Below are positions 12,301 through 22,900 of a stretch of 64,000 nucleotides of DNA, piece by piece. The DNA is from Asterias rubens (lineage: Eukaryota; Echinodermata; Asteroidea; Forcipulatida; Asteriidae). The notes beneath the pieces were generated by a model. That model saw only the letters and a list, made by a program, of their open reading frames with translations, did not search any database and was not told the origin of the DNA. Position 1 is the first letter of the stretch, and each line of letters opens with the position of its first letter. Where the stretch lies: positions 17,275,634-17,339,633 of the forward strand of contig NC_047065.1 in NCBI RefSeq assembly GCF_902459465.1. Direction: 5' to 3'. Made by a program: the position numbers and the translations under genes.

Positions 12301-13876
12301 AAATAGAACCCCCAGATTGCAGAGCAGGGCTTTCAAAACCAAAGCTAAATGTATGTATAAGCAGGCTTTGAACCTTGTAAGCTTTGGCGCTGGCAAGCTT
12401 TCACGAAATTCATAGTTATTAGTAACGGGGCGTAATCTATTTTTCAACGCGCGTGTGCCCTCATTTCTAAGCGTGCGCACGCGTACACACAACCCACGCG
12501 CATCAAACAGATTCTTCACAAAGTTTTTGGAAAAAATCCTTCGAACCTCGAGTTAAAGTGTCTATGATTGTATTTTTGTTACGTTTTTTAACAAAAGGGC
12601 ATTTATGAATGGGAAAAAAAGAGTAGTGACTCGTTCTTAAGCAGCCGTTTAAAACCTCGGAGGATCGTTGCCGTGCGGAAAAAGGCGCCTTCGGCTCGGA
12701 TCTTTATCACACGGCAACAAACTTGCCGATTTTCAACGGCCGTTCAAGAACTCGTCGCTACCCTTTTACAGTAGAATTCATTGGCAGTGGGCTTTTAATC
12801 ACTTCTGGATTTTTGTGGGGGGGGGGGGGTTTTCTATACAGGGTATGGGCGGCCAGTTTGACTACTTTGGACTGTGGATAAATCAGGAGTTTGGTGAAGG
12901 GCATAGCCGTGCCAGACCTAAATGCACCACGTATGACAGCCCTCAGTTATCATCCAAGGAGGACTTCACGATTGAAACAGTTGAAGTGTGGGCTGTTGGT
13001 CCACTGCCAAAGAAACCACAGGTAAGGTGGGGTTTTGGGGTGTTTGTTTGTTGGTTTATCTGTGGTTTGTTTGTTTGTTGGTTGGTTGGTTGGTTTCTGT
13101 GTTGGGGGCCTTCTGTCTGTCCTCCGGTCTTTACTATAAGTATGGTTGAGTTTGAGATGTGGGTTGGTGGACCACTGCAAAAGAAACCACACGCAAGCTG
13201 GGGTTGTTGGGTTTTTTGTTGGTTGGTTGTTTGGTTGGCTGTTGGTTGATCTCTACATGTATGTTGGTCCTTCTGTCTGTATGGTTGAGTTTGAGATGTG
13301 GTATGTTGGACCACTGCCAAAGAAACAACAGGTAAGGTGGGGTTGTTTGTTTGTTTGTTTGTTTGTTGATTGGTTGTTTTGTTGGGGTGTTGGTTGTTTG
13401 GTTTGTTGGTTTCTGTGGTGGGGGCCTTCTGTCTGCCGGTGGTCTTCGCTATAAAGCTCGGGTTCATACTTCGTGCGAATGCTTCATGCTGAGGGGATAG
13501 ATTGTTATGTCACCAAAATTCGCTAGGCTTAAACTTAAGTATGGTTGAGATTGAGATGTAGGTTGGTAGATCTCTCTTAAACCATAGTTATGATTCATCA
13601 GTTTGTTGGCTTGCTTCTGTTTTGGACTCTCTGTCTGTCCACCGGTCTTTACTATAAGTATGGTTTAGTTTGTAATGTGGCTAGGAAATTCATTTATTTA
13701 TTTGTTTCCCTTCTTCCCAGGAGGAGGACGAAGATGAAAAGAAGAGTGTGCTGGATAAGAACCCGGAGGCTCAGGCTCTGCTTGAGCTGATCGGAAAAGA
13801 GAGAAAGAGTGAAGGGCTCCGAGAAGAGGATCCCACTGCCGACATTCCAGCCATCCATGAAATGCCTACCAGATAG
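6360..13876 (+). CDS. MEAK7: mEAK7 / TLDC1 orthologue (TLDc-domain mTOR-associated protein), 8 coding exons
   Basis: Coding exons: 6360-6536, 7614-7832, 8401-8533, 9395-9528, 10155-10476, 11855-11973, 12842-13021, 13721-13876. All introns are GT-AG and the phases join to give 479 aa (human protein about 456). The start MGQSPSSS matches the N-myristoylation pattern of mEAK7 (Gly2, Ser at position 4), and an in-frame TGA lies nine codons upstream. The N-terminal half is helical and EF-hand-like. The TLDc domain spans about residues 252-424, with landmarks QWRFCFSSNLHG (274-285), VFGGFASQSW (312-321), NDHYMYLN, DYFGLW and EVWAVG. The acidic tail contains SEGLREED, close to the human C-terminus. 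In vertebrates the protein sits on lysosomes, supports an alternative mTOR signal and binds V-ATPase; that role is carried over by homology. Oddities: exon 4 follows transposon sequence directly, and the 3' end of exon 7 with its donor is repeated in intron 7. Identity is firm; the exon 3 acceptor (GTCGAAG) is the least certain splice site. Confidence 0.5.
6910..7092 (+). mobile_element. T2 element, truncated (mEAK7 intron 1)
   Basis: Starts TTAAAGGAACGCTTTGCC and keeps the left half up to GTCGACGAGGTAAAA. The right half and terminal inverted repeat are missing. Confidence 0.5.
7325..7500 (+). repeat. Repeat X (AAAGGGCAAGGGCACC)
   Basis: Shared blocks TTTGAAAGGGCAAGGGCACC, CATTTCAAGGGCACC and GGGAGCATGGA recur at 39278-39710 and 42766-42945. 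It lies in mEAK7 intron 1, ending near the exon 2 acceptor. Confidence 0.5.
8832..9370 (-). mobile_element. T1 element interrupted by M245 element (mEAK7 intron 3)
   Basis: T1-type left end TTGAAGGCACTACACAC and hairpin at 8960-9010, then a break at GCAACTTTG. T1 sequence resumes at about 9321 (ATTGATTATCAACTGAG... CACAGATTTGTTATTTTATG) and stops about 25 bases before exon 4. The far T1 terminus is absent. Confidence 0.5.
9069..9320. mobile_element. M245 MITE nested in T1
   Basis: Inverted termini GGTGCGTTCGTATAACTTCC and GGAAGCTAAACCAACGCACC. Interior is GC-rich (CCCAGGG, GTGCCCTGCTTGTGGA). A second copy is at 55329-55572. Confidence 0.5.
9719..9790 (+). repeat. T1 fragment (mEAK7 intron 4)
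   Basis: TTAAGGTACTGG then TAATTGTCAAAGACCAGG and CACTTAGTGTATC match the T1 left end. The rest of the element is not recognisable. Confidence 0.5.
10495..10825. repeat. T2 element, diverged (mEAK7 intron 5)
   Basis: Retains AAAGCGTTTGAAAG, GATTCACACAAATATG, the facing ACGGTTTTCTTTTTACTTTG / CAAAGTAAAAGGAAAACC hairpin arms and TAACAAGCACTTTTT. Termini are degraded. Confidence 0.5.
11341..11715. repeat. T3 element, diverged (mEAK7 intron 5)
   Basis: Right end AACATAGCATCTTTAA is clear; the left end (GACATAGCAAATGTCAGAT) is degraded. Interior GGTCACGTGATATATTGT and GGACTTTTTCGAGCAATGGC match the better copy at 59586-59953 in the opposite orientation. Confidence 0.5.
12984..13690 (+). repeat. 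Serial copies of the mEAK7 exon 7 3' end and donor within intron 7
   Basis: The true exon end (GTCCACTGCCAAAGAAACCA, then CAG/GTAAGG at 13021/13022) recurs at about 13145-13196 (CCACTGCAAAAGAAACCAC, donor lost) and 13283-13337 (CCACTGCCAAAGAAACAACAG/GTAAGG, donor intact). Weaker echoes follow at about 13540-13590 and 13660-13690. Spacers are TTG/GTTT-rich and share CCTTCTGTCTGT and CGGTCTTTACTATAAG. Confidence 0.5.
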
Positions 13877-14465
13877 ATGGCGCTTTGTGTCTCAGCTCTC
13901 TGTCTTTTTTTCCTCAGTGTGATCTGTAATCTCAAACGCTTTTTCATACATAACCATTTCTCATTCCTTAGGTGTTAGGCATTTCGGATCTTTCAACTCC
14001 ATTACCGTCATTGGAAAGATCAGATTTTTCTCTTTCCAATATTGTAAGCTTGGGGTATAGAGGGTGATCATGGACAAATCTACAACTTTATTACAAGTAG
14101 CCTTTGTGCCCAGGCTTGAATAGTTTTTTTTCATGCGTGAGCTTGGTGGACTAAAGTCGCCATTTGGCAAGTAAGAAGTGGTATGAGTACAGTATGGTAT
14201 TGAAACCATTGGTCCCATGTATGTGTAATGCACATAAAATAATCTATTTACACTGTAAAGGGGTTTGCCCCAATATTTCTTGAAGTGGCTGCTGGAAGCA
14301 CTGCAACACCTTTCAAGCCATAATACAAGAGGTGCAACATAAAAAGGTGTCCTAAGTAATCAACAAGAAATGTGTATACACAAAATATATGTGAAGCACT
14401 TTGAGACGCCATAGATAGAGCACTATATGAAGACTAGTAATTACTGGTATTTTTTTTAAACTTCA
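13877..14465 (+). other. mEAK7 3' flank / probable 3'UTR
   Basis: Unique-looking AT-rich sequence directly after the mEAK7 stop. It carries no convincing AATAAA close by, so the 3'UTR end is not assigned; the next clear hexamer is near 15808, beyond several repeats. Confidence 0.5.
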
Positions 14466-14612
14466 ATTGGAGACTTTTGAACGCTAGGTGGCAGCAGACT
14501 TACCAGGTAAGTCCAATGTTTACATAGTTCTGAGCATGCGCTTTACCGAGAACAATAGATTTTACCTGGTAAGTCTGCTGCCACCAAGCGTCCTTGGAGT
14601 CCCCATTGCTAT
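14466..14612. mobile_element. M145 MITE
   Basis: About 145 bp, with long inverted ends GGAGACTTTTGAACGCTAGG...AAGCGTCCTTGGAGTCCCC and GGCAGCAGACTTACCAGGTA facing TACCTGGTAAGTCTGCTGCC. Sister copies at 19739-19884, 42953-43100 (diverged) and 63323-63468. Confidence 0.5.
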
Positions 14613-14707
14613 TTCTTTGACATTGACAGTATTTTAGGTTGAAGTATTTCTCAGGAAGATTGCTACTGTTGTAAGCTTAATCATCAGTGAGTTTTCAGAG
14701 TAAATAT

Positions 14708-14897
14708 AATAGACCGATCCATTAGGCTCTGCCTACGACTCACGTGTGAGCAAGAACACGTGGGGTTATCCAATGCCTTTCTGCACAACTCTGCCGTACG
14801 TGCCAAGATACGCGCACGCATGTCAGACCTTATTTGTCGGACCTTCGTTGCGTTGTGATTTGTCAATGGGGCGGAGCTCAGTGGATCGGTCTATTCC
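14708..14897. mobile_element. M190 MITE
   Basis: Inverted ends AATAGACCGATCCATTAGGC and CAGTGGATCGGTCTATTC. The second copy sits inside a T1 element at 24180-24376. Confidence 0.5.
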
Positions 14898-15019
14898 TTT
14901 CTAACTCATTTTGCTTGATGACACCACATAACATGTTTGCGTTGCCCATCTTATTTTGTTTATCGGAACAGGTTCTTTTCGACTCTTTATGTTTGATATC
15001 CTTCTTATGCTTTTCTTTA

Positions 15020-15412
15020 TTAAGGCAGTGGACAATATTGGTAATTACTCCAAATAATTATTAGCAGTGAACCTTTCTTGGTAAAGAGTAATGGAGAGCT
15101 GTTGATAGTATAAAACATTGTGAAAACGGCTCCCTCTGAAGTAACGTAGTTTCTGAGAAAGAAGTAATTTCTTACTGAAAGTTTTGAATTTGATTTTGAG
15201 ACCTCAGAATTAGATTTTGAGGTCTCGAAATCAAGCTCATTAAAGCACAAAACTTGTGCAACAAGGGCATTTTTTCTTCCATTATTCTCTCACAACTTCG
15301 ACGACCAATTGAGCTCCAATTTGTATAGGTTTGTTTTTCTATGCATATGTTGAGATAAACTAAGTGAGAAGACTGGTCATTGACAATTACCAATAGTGTC
15401 CAGTGTCTTTAA
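15020..15412 (-). mobile_element. T1 element, full length
   Basis: TTAAGGCAGTGGACAATATT at the left, ATAGTGTCCAGTGTCTTTAA at the right, and central hairpin GAGACCTCAGAATTAGATTT... The element is about 390 bp between TTAA sites. Confidence 0.5.
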
Positions 15413-15424
15413 GGTATTTTCAGT

Positions 15425-15610
15425 ATTAATTTGGTTTTAAACTGTCGTGAGTTAGCACTGTGAACTCATTACTTTCCCAAGTTTTGTGGTAAAAAATTAC
15501 AAGCAAATTACTTGAGGTGGGATTCGAACCCACAACCTTTGCATTCTAGAACAGTGTCTAATAACCTACTCGGCCACCAATTGCCCGGTGGCTAGAGGCA
15601 GTTTGAATCC
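15425..15610 (-). repeat. tRNA-derived SINE, family S
   Basis: On the minus strand the A-box region TGGCCGAGTAGGTTATTAGA and B-box GGGTTCGAATCCCACC are well preserved, followed by the family body up to about 15425. It is probably not a tRNA gene, because the same unit with body recurs elsewhere. Confidence 0.5.
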
Positions 15611-16302
15611 TTTATATAAATTTAGCAGCGGGTTACCATCATAATTTGATAGTTTATTGAATTGTCTTTTTGATAATTTATTTTTGGCCAGACAACTCTT
15701 ACTATGGTGACTTATATCATTGTTGAAGGTTGTCCAAATTACATTTTTGTGGGAAGATGTAAAAATTATACATATTTTTGTATTTACTCAATAATTGCAC
15801 TTATCAAATAAATGTAATGTCTTTAAGATTTATTATCAGGTTAATGAGTGTACATGTATTTGCTTAGCAAAAATTAGCAATGTACTATGCGAGGCATTTT
15901 TGGGTCTTGATCTATCTGATTGATGTAAGACAATCGGAAGCGTTAGTTCCGTGTATCCTGCTTCCAACAGTGCCTATAGATGGGTGAGGAAACCATTTTG
16001 TCCTTTTTGGAATAGGAAGGACTTTAAAATTGTTTGTAGACATTCTTCTAAAGTTGGTTTTAGATTAGAAAACCAGTAAAAGAGAATGTTTTTAGTAGAG
16101 AAAATTTATCCTATATTTATCTTTTAACAATTTCACTTTTGTCATTTTTTGTTGGATCCTTTTCACAGATCTATCTATCTATACATTTTGAAATCTGTCT
16201 ATTCTTGACATACTTGAAGAAAAGTAAACAAGTATTGATTATTACTCACTGAAAAGGGTTTGATTTATTGCAGTTTTATCACTGATAAGTGTAGTGTGTG
16301 CC

Positions 16303-16324
16303 CCCCCCCCCCCCCCCCCCCCCC
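16303..16324 (+). repeat. C homopolymer, about 22 bases
   Basis: Uninterrupted C run. Similar C or G runs occur at 12816-12829, 31559-31576, 44091-44106, 46157-46167 and 48374-48394. Confidence 0.5.
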
Positions 16325-16360
16325 GCAACTTGTTTTGGTTTAAATAAATGGGCAACCACC

Positions 16361-16696
16361 TTCAAGCCATTGGACACTTTCGGTAAATAGTTCTGTCCGA
16401 AGGCCCACACTTCGTGTATCACAACTTATATATAAAATAACAAACCTGTGAAAATTTAGGCTCAATAGGTCATTGGAGTCGGGAGAAAATAACGGGAAAA
16501 CCCACTCTTGTTTCCGCACGTTTCGCTGTGTCATGACATGTGTTTAAAATAAATCCGTAATTCTCGATGAAGCATTTCATGGAATAATATTTCAAGAAAT
16601 TCACGATTACCTTCTGTAAACCCTGTAAGTTATTTGCAAATCTATGATTTTATTTTGATTTTTTTTTTTCTGTTCCGAAATTGTCCTATGGCTTTA
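16361..16696 (+). mobile_element. T4 element
   Basis: Left end TTCAAGCCATTGGACACTTTCGGTA (position-degraded TTAA) and right end CCTATGGCTTTAT. Interior CACACTTCGTGTATCACAAC and GGGAAAACCCACTCTTGTTT match copies at 31582, 46248 and 46912. Confidence 0.5.
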
Positions 16697-16828
16697 TGCT
16701 TTAAGGGGCCAGTTTTGAGGCGTTTCCCTTTAGTACTATCACATATTGTCAAATTTATATTCAATTCAGAGGAACAAGAGTAGTTGCCAATATATTTTGG
16801 GGTAAAATAGGGTACATCGTCATATAGG

Positions 16829-16961
16829 CCACGTCACTTTCGGTTGAGTCATGGAGCAATGGTTGAGTCACGTACTAAAAGCGGCCCATGTGGCCCCCTC
16901 CAAAAACGACCCCGCCCCCCTGGGCTTGGATGACCATTGAGGGCGCACTTCATTCGATAAA
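16829..16961 (+). promoter_or_regulatory. NAPG: NAPG proximal promoter / 5'UTR region
   Basis: The region just before the NAPG ATG is locally GC-rich against an AT-rich background. It holds a CRE-like ACGTCA (from about 16831), two TGAGTCA AP-1-like sites (about 16850 and 16864), a CCCCGCCCCCCTGGG GC box (16910-16924), and GAGGGCG at 16939-16945, 23 bases before the A of ATG. The start codon sits in AAAATGGC, a YY1-like context. There is no TATA box. Functional use is inference. Confidence 0.5.
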
Positions 16962-19900
16962 ATGGCAACAAACAAGAAGACAGCTGAGGCCGAAGAACAC
17001 GTCCGACAGGCAGAAAAATGGTATGAAAATAATGGTTTGAGTATAACAAGTAGGACAAAAACTGACACTAAACAAAACTGCACATATTCTGTTAAACATT
17101 ATGTAGTTTAGAAGCTCGTAAGATTCCCAACTTTCGCTCTCTTCTTTCTCAAGTCAATCAACGGAACGATGACCTCCGCTCCCCCCCAGCCAAAAGTCTG
17201 AATACCCAAAAGTCGCAACCACACAAGTCCATTCGACCTCATTTCTCACCGACACTGGCCCGTAATCATTCAACTACAATCTGCAGGTGAATCTGGATAT
17301 ATATATCACAACGCTTCTTTAGTCTTGAGCCAAACGAGAAAGGGAAAAAAGACAATGAATACATTTGAGTTTTAGATTTGGAACTCGGATGGAGGAAATC
17401 CCCAGAGATTTCCTTCTACTCTTCTAAATTCTAGTTGAGTTCTAAGACCAACAGGGCACGGGGTCACACACTCAAAAAGTGAAAGGCAAACCTTGGTGTG
17501 GCCCTCAAGCAAGGGACTGAAAACCCCAGTCTAAAAAAAAACACCAACAAGATCTAGTGATCAATATACAAAATCCACTATAACATACATAGTCGCCATA
17601 GATCCTGCAGTCACACCAATGCCTCCCAGCAGCACAAGATCCTACCACCCAAACAAGTTCCAACTCATCACAAGCCGCACCCAGCTTTACGGATTCTCCT
17701 TCTTCCCCTGGACTGTCTCAATGTGGAACACCCTCCCTGGGATTGTCCTCACTGCTCCATCTGTGATTGCCTTCCGGAAAGGAGTAGCTGCTAATCTTTG
17801 ATTGAGCAGTGGAATCTGTTTTTACTTGCACCGATGTCCCGCACAGTTGTATTGCCACCATTCATTTATATTACTTGTATAGCACTTTGTTCTTCAGGCT
17901 CTTTTGTAAGCCTGGAGGCACTTGTAATTTCCTACTGCTTGAGCATCGACCAACCACCCTTAGCTTTACGTCCAGACTTGTAGATTCTGCTGAGTAAACA
18001 AACGTAAATGTAAACGTATATAAACCAATAGTAGAAATGCCATGTTTACTAAATGATAATGTTGTATCATTACATTTTTTTTTAGCATAAAAACTTCCTG
18101 GACAAAATGGAAGGCTGATTTTGACGGTGCTGCTCATGAGTATGAAAAAGCAGGTAAGGAAAGAAATTTGTTGTGATCTGCATGAGCCCGAGGCTGACAA
18201 GGTGTACATTGGCAAGGTTGAACAAATAAATGTTTTACAGAAATGTAACAGACTTACACTCAATTCATATTAAATTAGCCCCATTAATTGGTCCGATGCA
18301 GTCCGTATCCTTGGCCCCATCACCATCGAAATACAAATCTTTCACTTTTTTTTGTCGGGTTCCCATTTATCATTTATCAATAATACTCATCATCATTTAG
18401 CGGTCGCAACCGAGATTCCATGCACAACGTCACGCCAGAGGTGTTTATCCCTCATCATGTTTGGAAGGTCCACGATTTCAGCCTCTGTATCTCTCCCGAT
18501 CACGTCGATGTAGTTGAGTGGTCGAGGTCCTCTATTAGGGCACGGCAGTCTCCAGTATAACACGTCAGGAATGACCTGGTCTTTGGCACGAAAGCAGTGA
18601 CCTGCATTATCAATAATGGTGCGATCAGTTGCTACAACAATTGAAGGAACCCAACTAATTATGAGATTGGGTGTGTATGCTTAAAAAACCAAGCAAATTG
18701 TTAAGATCATTCAGAAAGTTCACACTCAAATTCATTTGAATTTTACCCAGAATGTGTGATGCTTGTTTGAACAAACCCAGGCGCGCAGGGCTATCTACAA
18801 CTTCGAAAGCATTAGATTGTTTAGTTTCATGAGGCAGATCGTTGCAGATGGGGTTTTTTTTTTTAAAAAAAGGGAAAGATTTTTATATCAGACATGCTGG
18901 GGCCATGATACGGAGTGGATTGGATCGATTTATGGGGCTGATATGGTATTTGCTTGAATGCTATATTTAGAAACATGTTTCTTTGGTCTCATAAGATAAT
19001 GATGTAATAATAAAAAATAATAATAATAACAATAGGAATTGTAATGCGCACATATCCACTCTGCTATGTGTTCAAGGCGCAGTAAAACCAAAAGCAAAAT
19101 AAAAACAAAACAAAAACGAAGAAAAACAGACACAACCAAATTCGTCCAAACTTATCAATGTACTTGAAAGTACATTGATAAGTTTGGATCTTATGAGACC
19201 AAAATAAAAACAATTCTCTGAAGTCGTTTACAATCAATTCAGCCAAACATCAAGGAAAATCATTATTCCTGTGGTGTTTTTGTTTTGGTTTTTGGTAATA
19301 ACTAAACACAGCTGATCAGTAACCCAGTTGCTGAATGTCTTGTTTTTTGTCTTTCCTCTTGTTTCATTACAAACACACAATAAGTAACTTAATATTGAAA
19401 GTTATAAATCTAACAAACAAACTATTGAGTGATTTCTTCTTTTCTTTATTTGAAACAGGCCTCTGCTACCGACATGCCAAGACATATGAGAAAGCTAAGG
19501 AGATGTATATGAAGGCAGCAGATTGCCATCGACAATGCAAGGCGTATCCTTTGATTGTTAACTTGTTAGGTTTTAAAATGTTTGCAGTGGATTCAAAAGT
19601 TTTGGTGTTATGATTAGGCCTGGAATTTTATCTTTAAAACGAAAAGGCTTTAAATTTTAAAAAATCATTGGAAAATAAGGCGCAACAAGGTAAAGACCAG
19701 GAACAACGGAGGTCATCGGCTCTGTGGCCTTCAAGTAATAGGAGCCTTTGGAACGCTAGGTGGCAGCAGACTTACCAGGTAAATTTCCATTGTTTACGTA
19801 GTTCTGAGTGTGCGCACATTCGTAAGAGCAATGGGTTTTACCTGATAAGTCTGCTGCCACCAAGCGTTCTGAAAGTCTCCCATTCTAGGCCTGAATGACT

Positions 19901-22900
19901 GTAGGACCAACTGGTGCACCACATTTGGAATTCAAAATGTGGTTCAAAACAGCAATGTGGTTGGGAATATTTTTTTATTTATCATTATTATTGATGGTTT
20001 ATTAAAATTGAACTTATAGCCAATGGCTAAATTGCGTCAATACATAGAGTATAATATTTAGAAATAATAAACATTAGTCAATGAACAATAGACGAACAAG
20101 CGTCATTGGCCGCCATCCTTCATGAAATGTGTTCGCGTGAAGAGCCATCACTGGCTGAGAGTCGGGCGTAGCGCGTACACACTTGCATTCTTCCATTGTT
20201 ACATCAAAGATGGCGGCCAATCCGTCTATATAAAGGAAATGCCAGGCAGTGGGGAGCAATCTATTTTTATCTGCCAGCATGATGGATTTCATTAGGGATA
20301 ATTTTTGTTACTAAAAAGGTTTACTTGCAGGCAAGATAATGTAAAAGTCTGTTTTCCGATGTAGGTCATCCCTAGTACTCATCAAACTATTGCTACTTTT
20401 TTCTAAGGGCCAAATATCATTGGGTGGCATGGTTGGCTTGTGAGTAAAGCCCTCGCCTCTCACCAAGGTCACCCCGGTTCGATTCCCGGCCAGGGCCATA
20501 ATAATGTGTGTGTGTGTTGAGTTGTGCATTGGTTCTCTGCTGTGCCACAAGGGTTTTCCAGACCTTCCAGTTTTCCTCCCTCGGGAAAAATCAAACACTT
20601 TTGATCTTGGCTGTGCTCCATGGTCTTAATGGGTTGATGTGGCTGGCAGCCAAAGGCACCCTTGCATGCCTGCTTCTCGAACACGTTGTAGTCGCGTCAT
20701 TTGCTCTCAAAGAAAAAATATGCCGGCGATTTTGAAAAAGTTATCTTGTCAAGATAGAAGTGGACAAAAATGGAAGATCCCTGCCATTAACTAGTTTAAA
20801 TTATATTATTCCATTAGTTAAGTTTTTGTTTGTCACTTAACGCATTGATTCAGATTGTTCCATGCAGGCAAAGCATATGAGCAGGCAGCCGTCGCATTAA
20901 AGGTAAGATGACAAATGATTGGAGTTTCCCTCAAGAAGCTCCAAACTCACAACTTCTACGCTGGGTCAAATTTAATATAGAGCTGCTTAAAGGGAAGGTA
21001 CACGTTTGGTTATCGTCTAAGAACAGTCTTTTCACTTTGTGTATCCCAGCATAAGCATAAAATAATAAGCCTGTGAACATTTGAGCTAAATTGGTCATCG
21101 AAGTTCCGAGAAATGAGAGAAAAAAACACCCTTGTTGGACAAATTTGTGTGCTTTCAGATAGGAATAAACAACTTTTGGCTAGAAGTCTTTTATTATTTT
21201 AGTGAGATATTACCTCTTTTTCAAAATCTATGCTACTTCAGAGGGAGTCGTTTCTCACAATGTTTTATACTATCAACAGCTCTCCAATGCTCATTACCAA
21301 GTCGGTTTTAAAGTTAATATTTGTTTTGCGTAATTACCAAATGGTACCTTCCCTTCAAGCAGCAAAAAGCAGCTTAGCACGACAAAACTATGCTTACCAA
21401 AATAAAGTTACCAGCCAAAATACTATGTCAAATGTACAATCTGTGACTGGTGTCCTGATTTTTTTTTGCTCAGCAGAAACTTTGTAAACGACATTTTCTG
21501 CGTAAGTAATTTTAGGACATCGGGCCATGAACTATAGCGAGCATTCATCACAATCCACCTTAAAAGAATTCAAGTTTTTCAATAAAACTCTAATATTCTA
21601 GAAGAATGGTCGTTGAGGGATTTAACAGATGCTAAATTTGCATCTGGGATAAAGAGTATTAATTTTTGGTTTTACCCTTGCACTGATGTTTGCACTGTGT
21701 ACTCGTTACTTTTCCGAGTTCTTTGAAAAGAAATCACAGGCATGTTTACTTGGGTTGGATTCAAACCATTGACCTTTGCCACCTTTTGCCTGAGATTTCT
21801 TTTTTCACAGAACTTGGGAAATCTTTGAGAAGCGTTTGTAACCGTTTGTTATAAAATGCATATGATAAGAAAGATATTTTAAAATTAGAATATAATGATC
21901 CACACAAATATCACTCGAAATTGCGTAGTTTTCCTTTCGGCTCGTCGACTAACACGGTCGGCCATTTATGGGAGTCAAATTTGACTCCCATAAATGGCCG
22001 ACCGTGTTAGTTTGCAAAGTAAAAGGAAACAAACGGTTACAAACACTTTTCAAAGACCAACTCGACCGATCCAAGACGAAGTGTTCCTTAAATTTTGTCT
22101 GTTGAGGGAATTTGAAGCTGGGTGCATTTTTTTTCTTCTTCTGAATCTTAGGATATGAAGGAGTATGAGGAGGCAGTGCATCTGATCAAACGAGCCGCCA
22201 TGCTGTACAGAGAGCACGGTACTGGGGATACAGCCGCAATCTCACTAGAAAAAGCAGCAAAGTAATAATAATAATAACAAAATTAATTTATTTTTAATGG
22301 AAGTGTCGTGGCCGAGCGATCAGCAGACACTTGTGTCCTTAAGCAAGACACTTAACCATTGCTTCGTCCCTTGTCAGGGGTTCGCCTCAGTGTTCCTGGT
22401 TGTGGCTGCTGTATGCGCCCGTAGCACCTTGTAAACCCTTGTAAGGTGCTAAATAATTGGGTCTCAAAATTTATCACTGCAATTACCTATCTTTCTGAAA
22501 GTTTGTATGTACTCAGCGCCTTGAGTACCTTGTTTGGTAGATACGTGCGCTGTATAAGACTTCGATATTAAAACGCTGTACAGTATTTTAACAAACATTA
22601 AGCTAAAAAGAGTAAGCAAAATACAGCAAAAGTACATTGTACCATAAGAACGACAAAAATAAGAACGACAAAGTAAGTCACAATTAGTTCTGACTCAATG
22701 CGATACAAATGTAGATGTCACAAATTTGCAACGAATAATCACACAGCGAAATAAGAGCTATGACCTCAAATTTCGCTTTGCATTCGCAGGAAATGTGAAC
22801 CAGGCTTCAGTCGAAGAAAAAGTGTTTTTTTCTTAATTTTTCTCTTTTCAATGTATTTTCTTATTTATGAAATTTATTTATTTTGACGGATTTTGTTGAT

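Noticed and set aside
12943..13467. 174-codon minus-strand frame rich in Asn/Thr/Gln/Pro
   Set aside because: It is the reverse of GTTT/TTGG simple sequence and the copied exon 7 ends in mEAK7 intron 7.
15518..15600. Apparent tRNA with intact A and B boxes on the minus strand
   Set aside because: The same unit with a common downstream body recurs at five or more places, so it is a SINE family S head.
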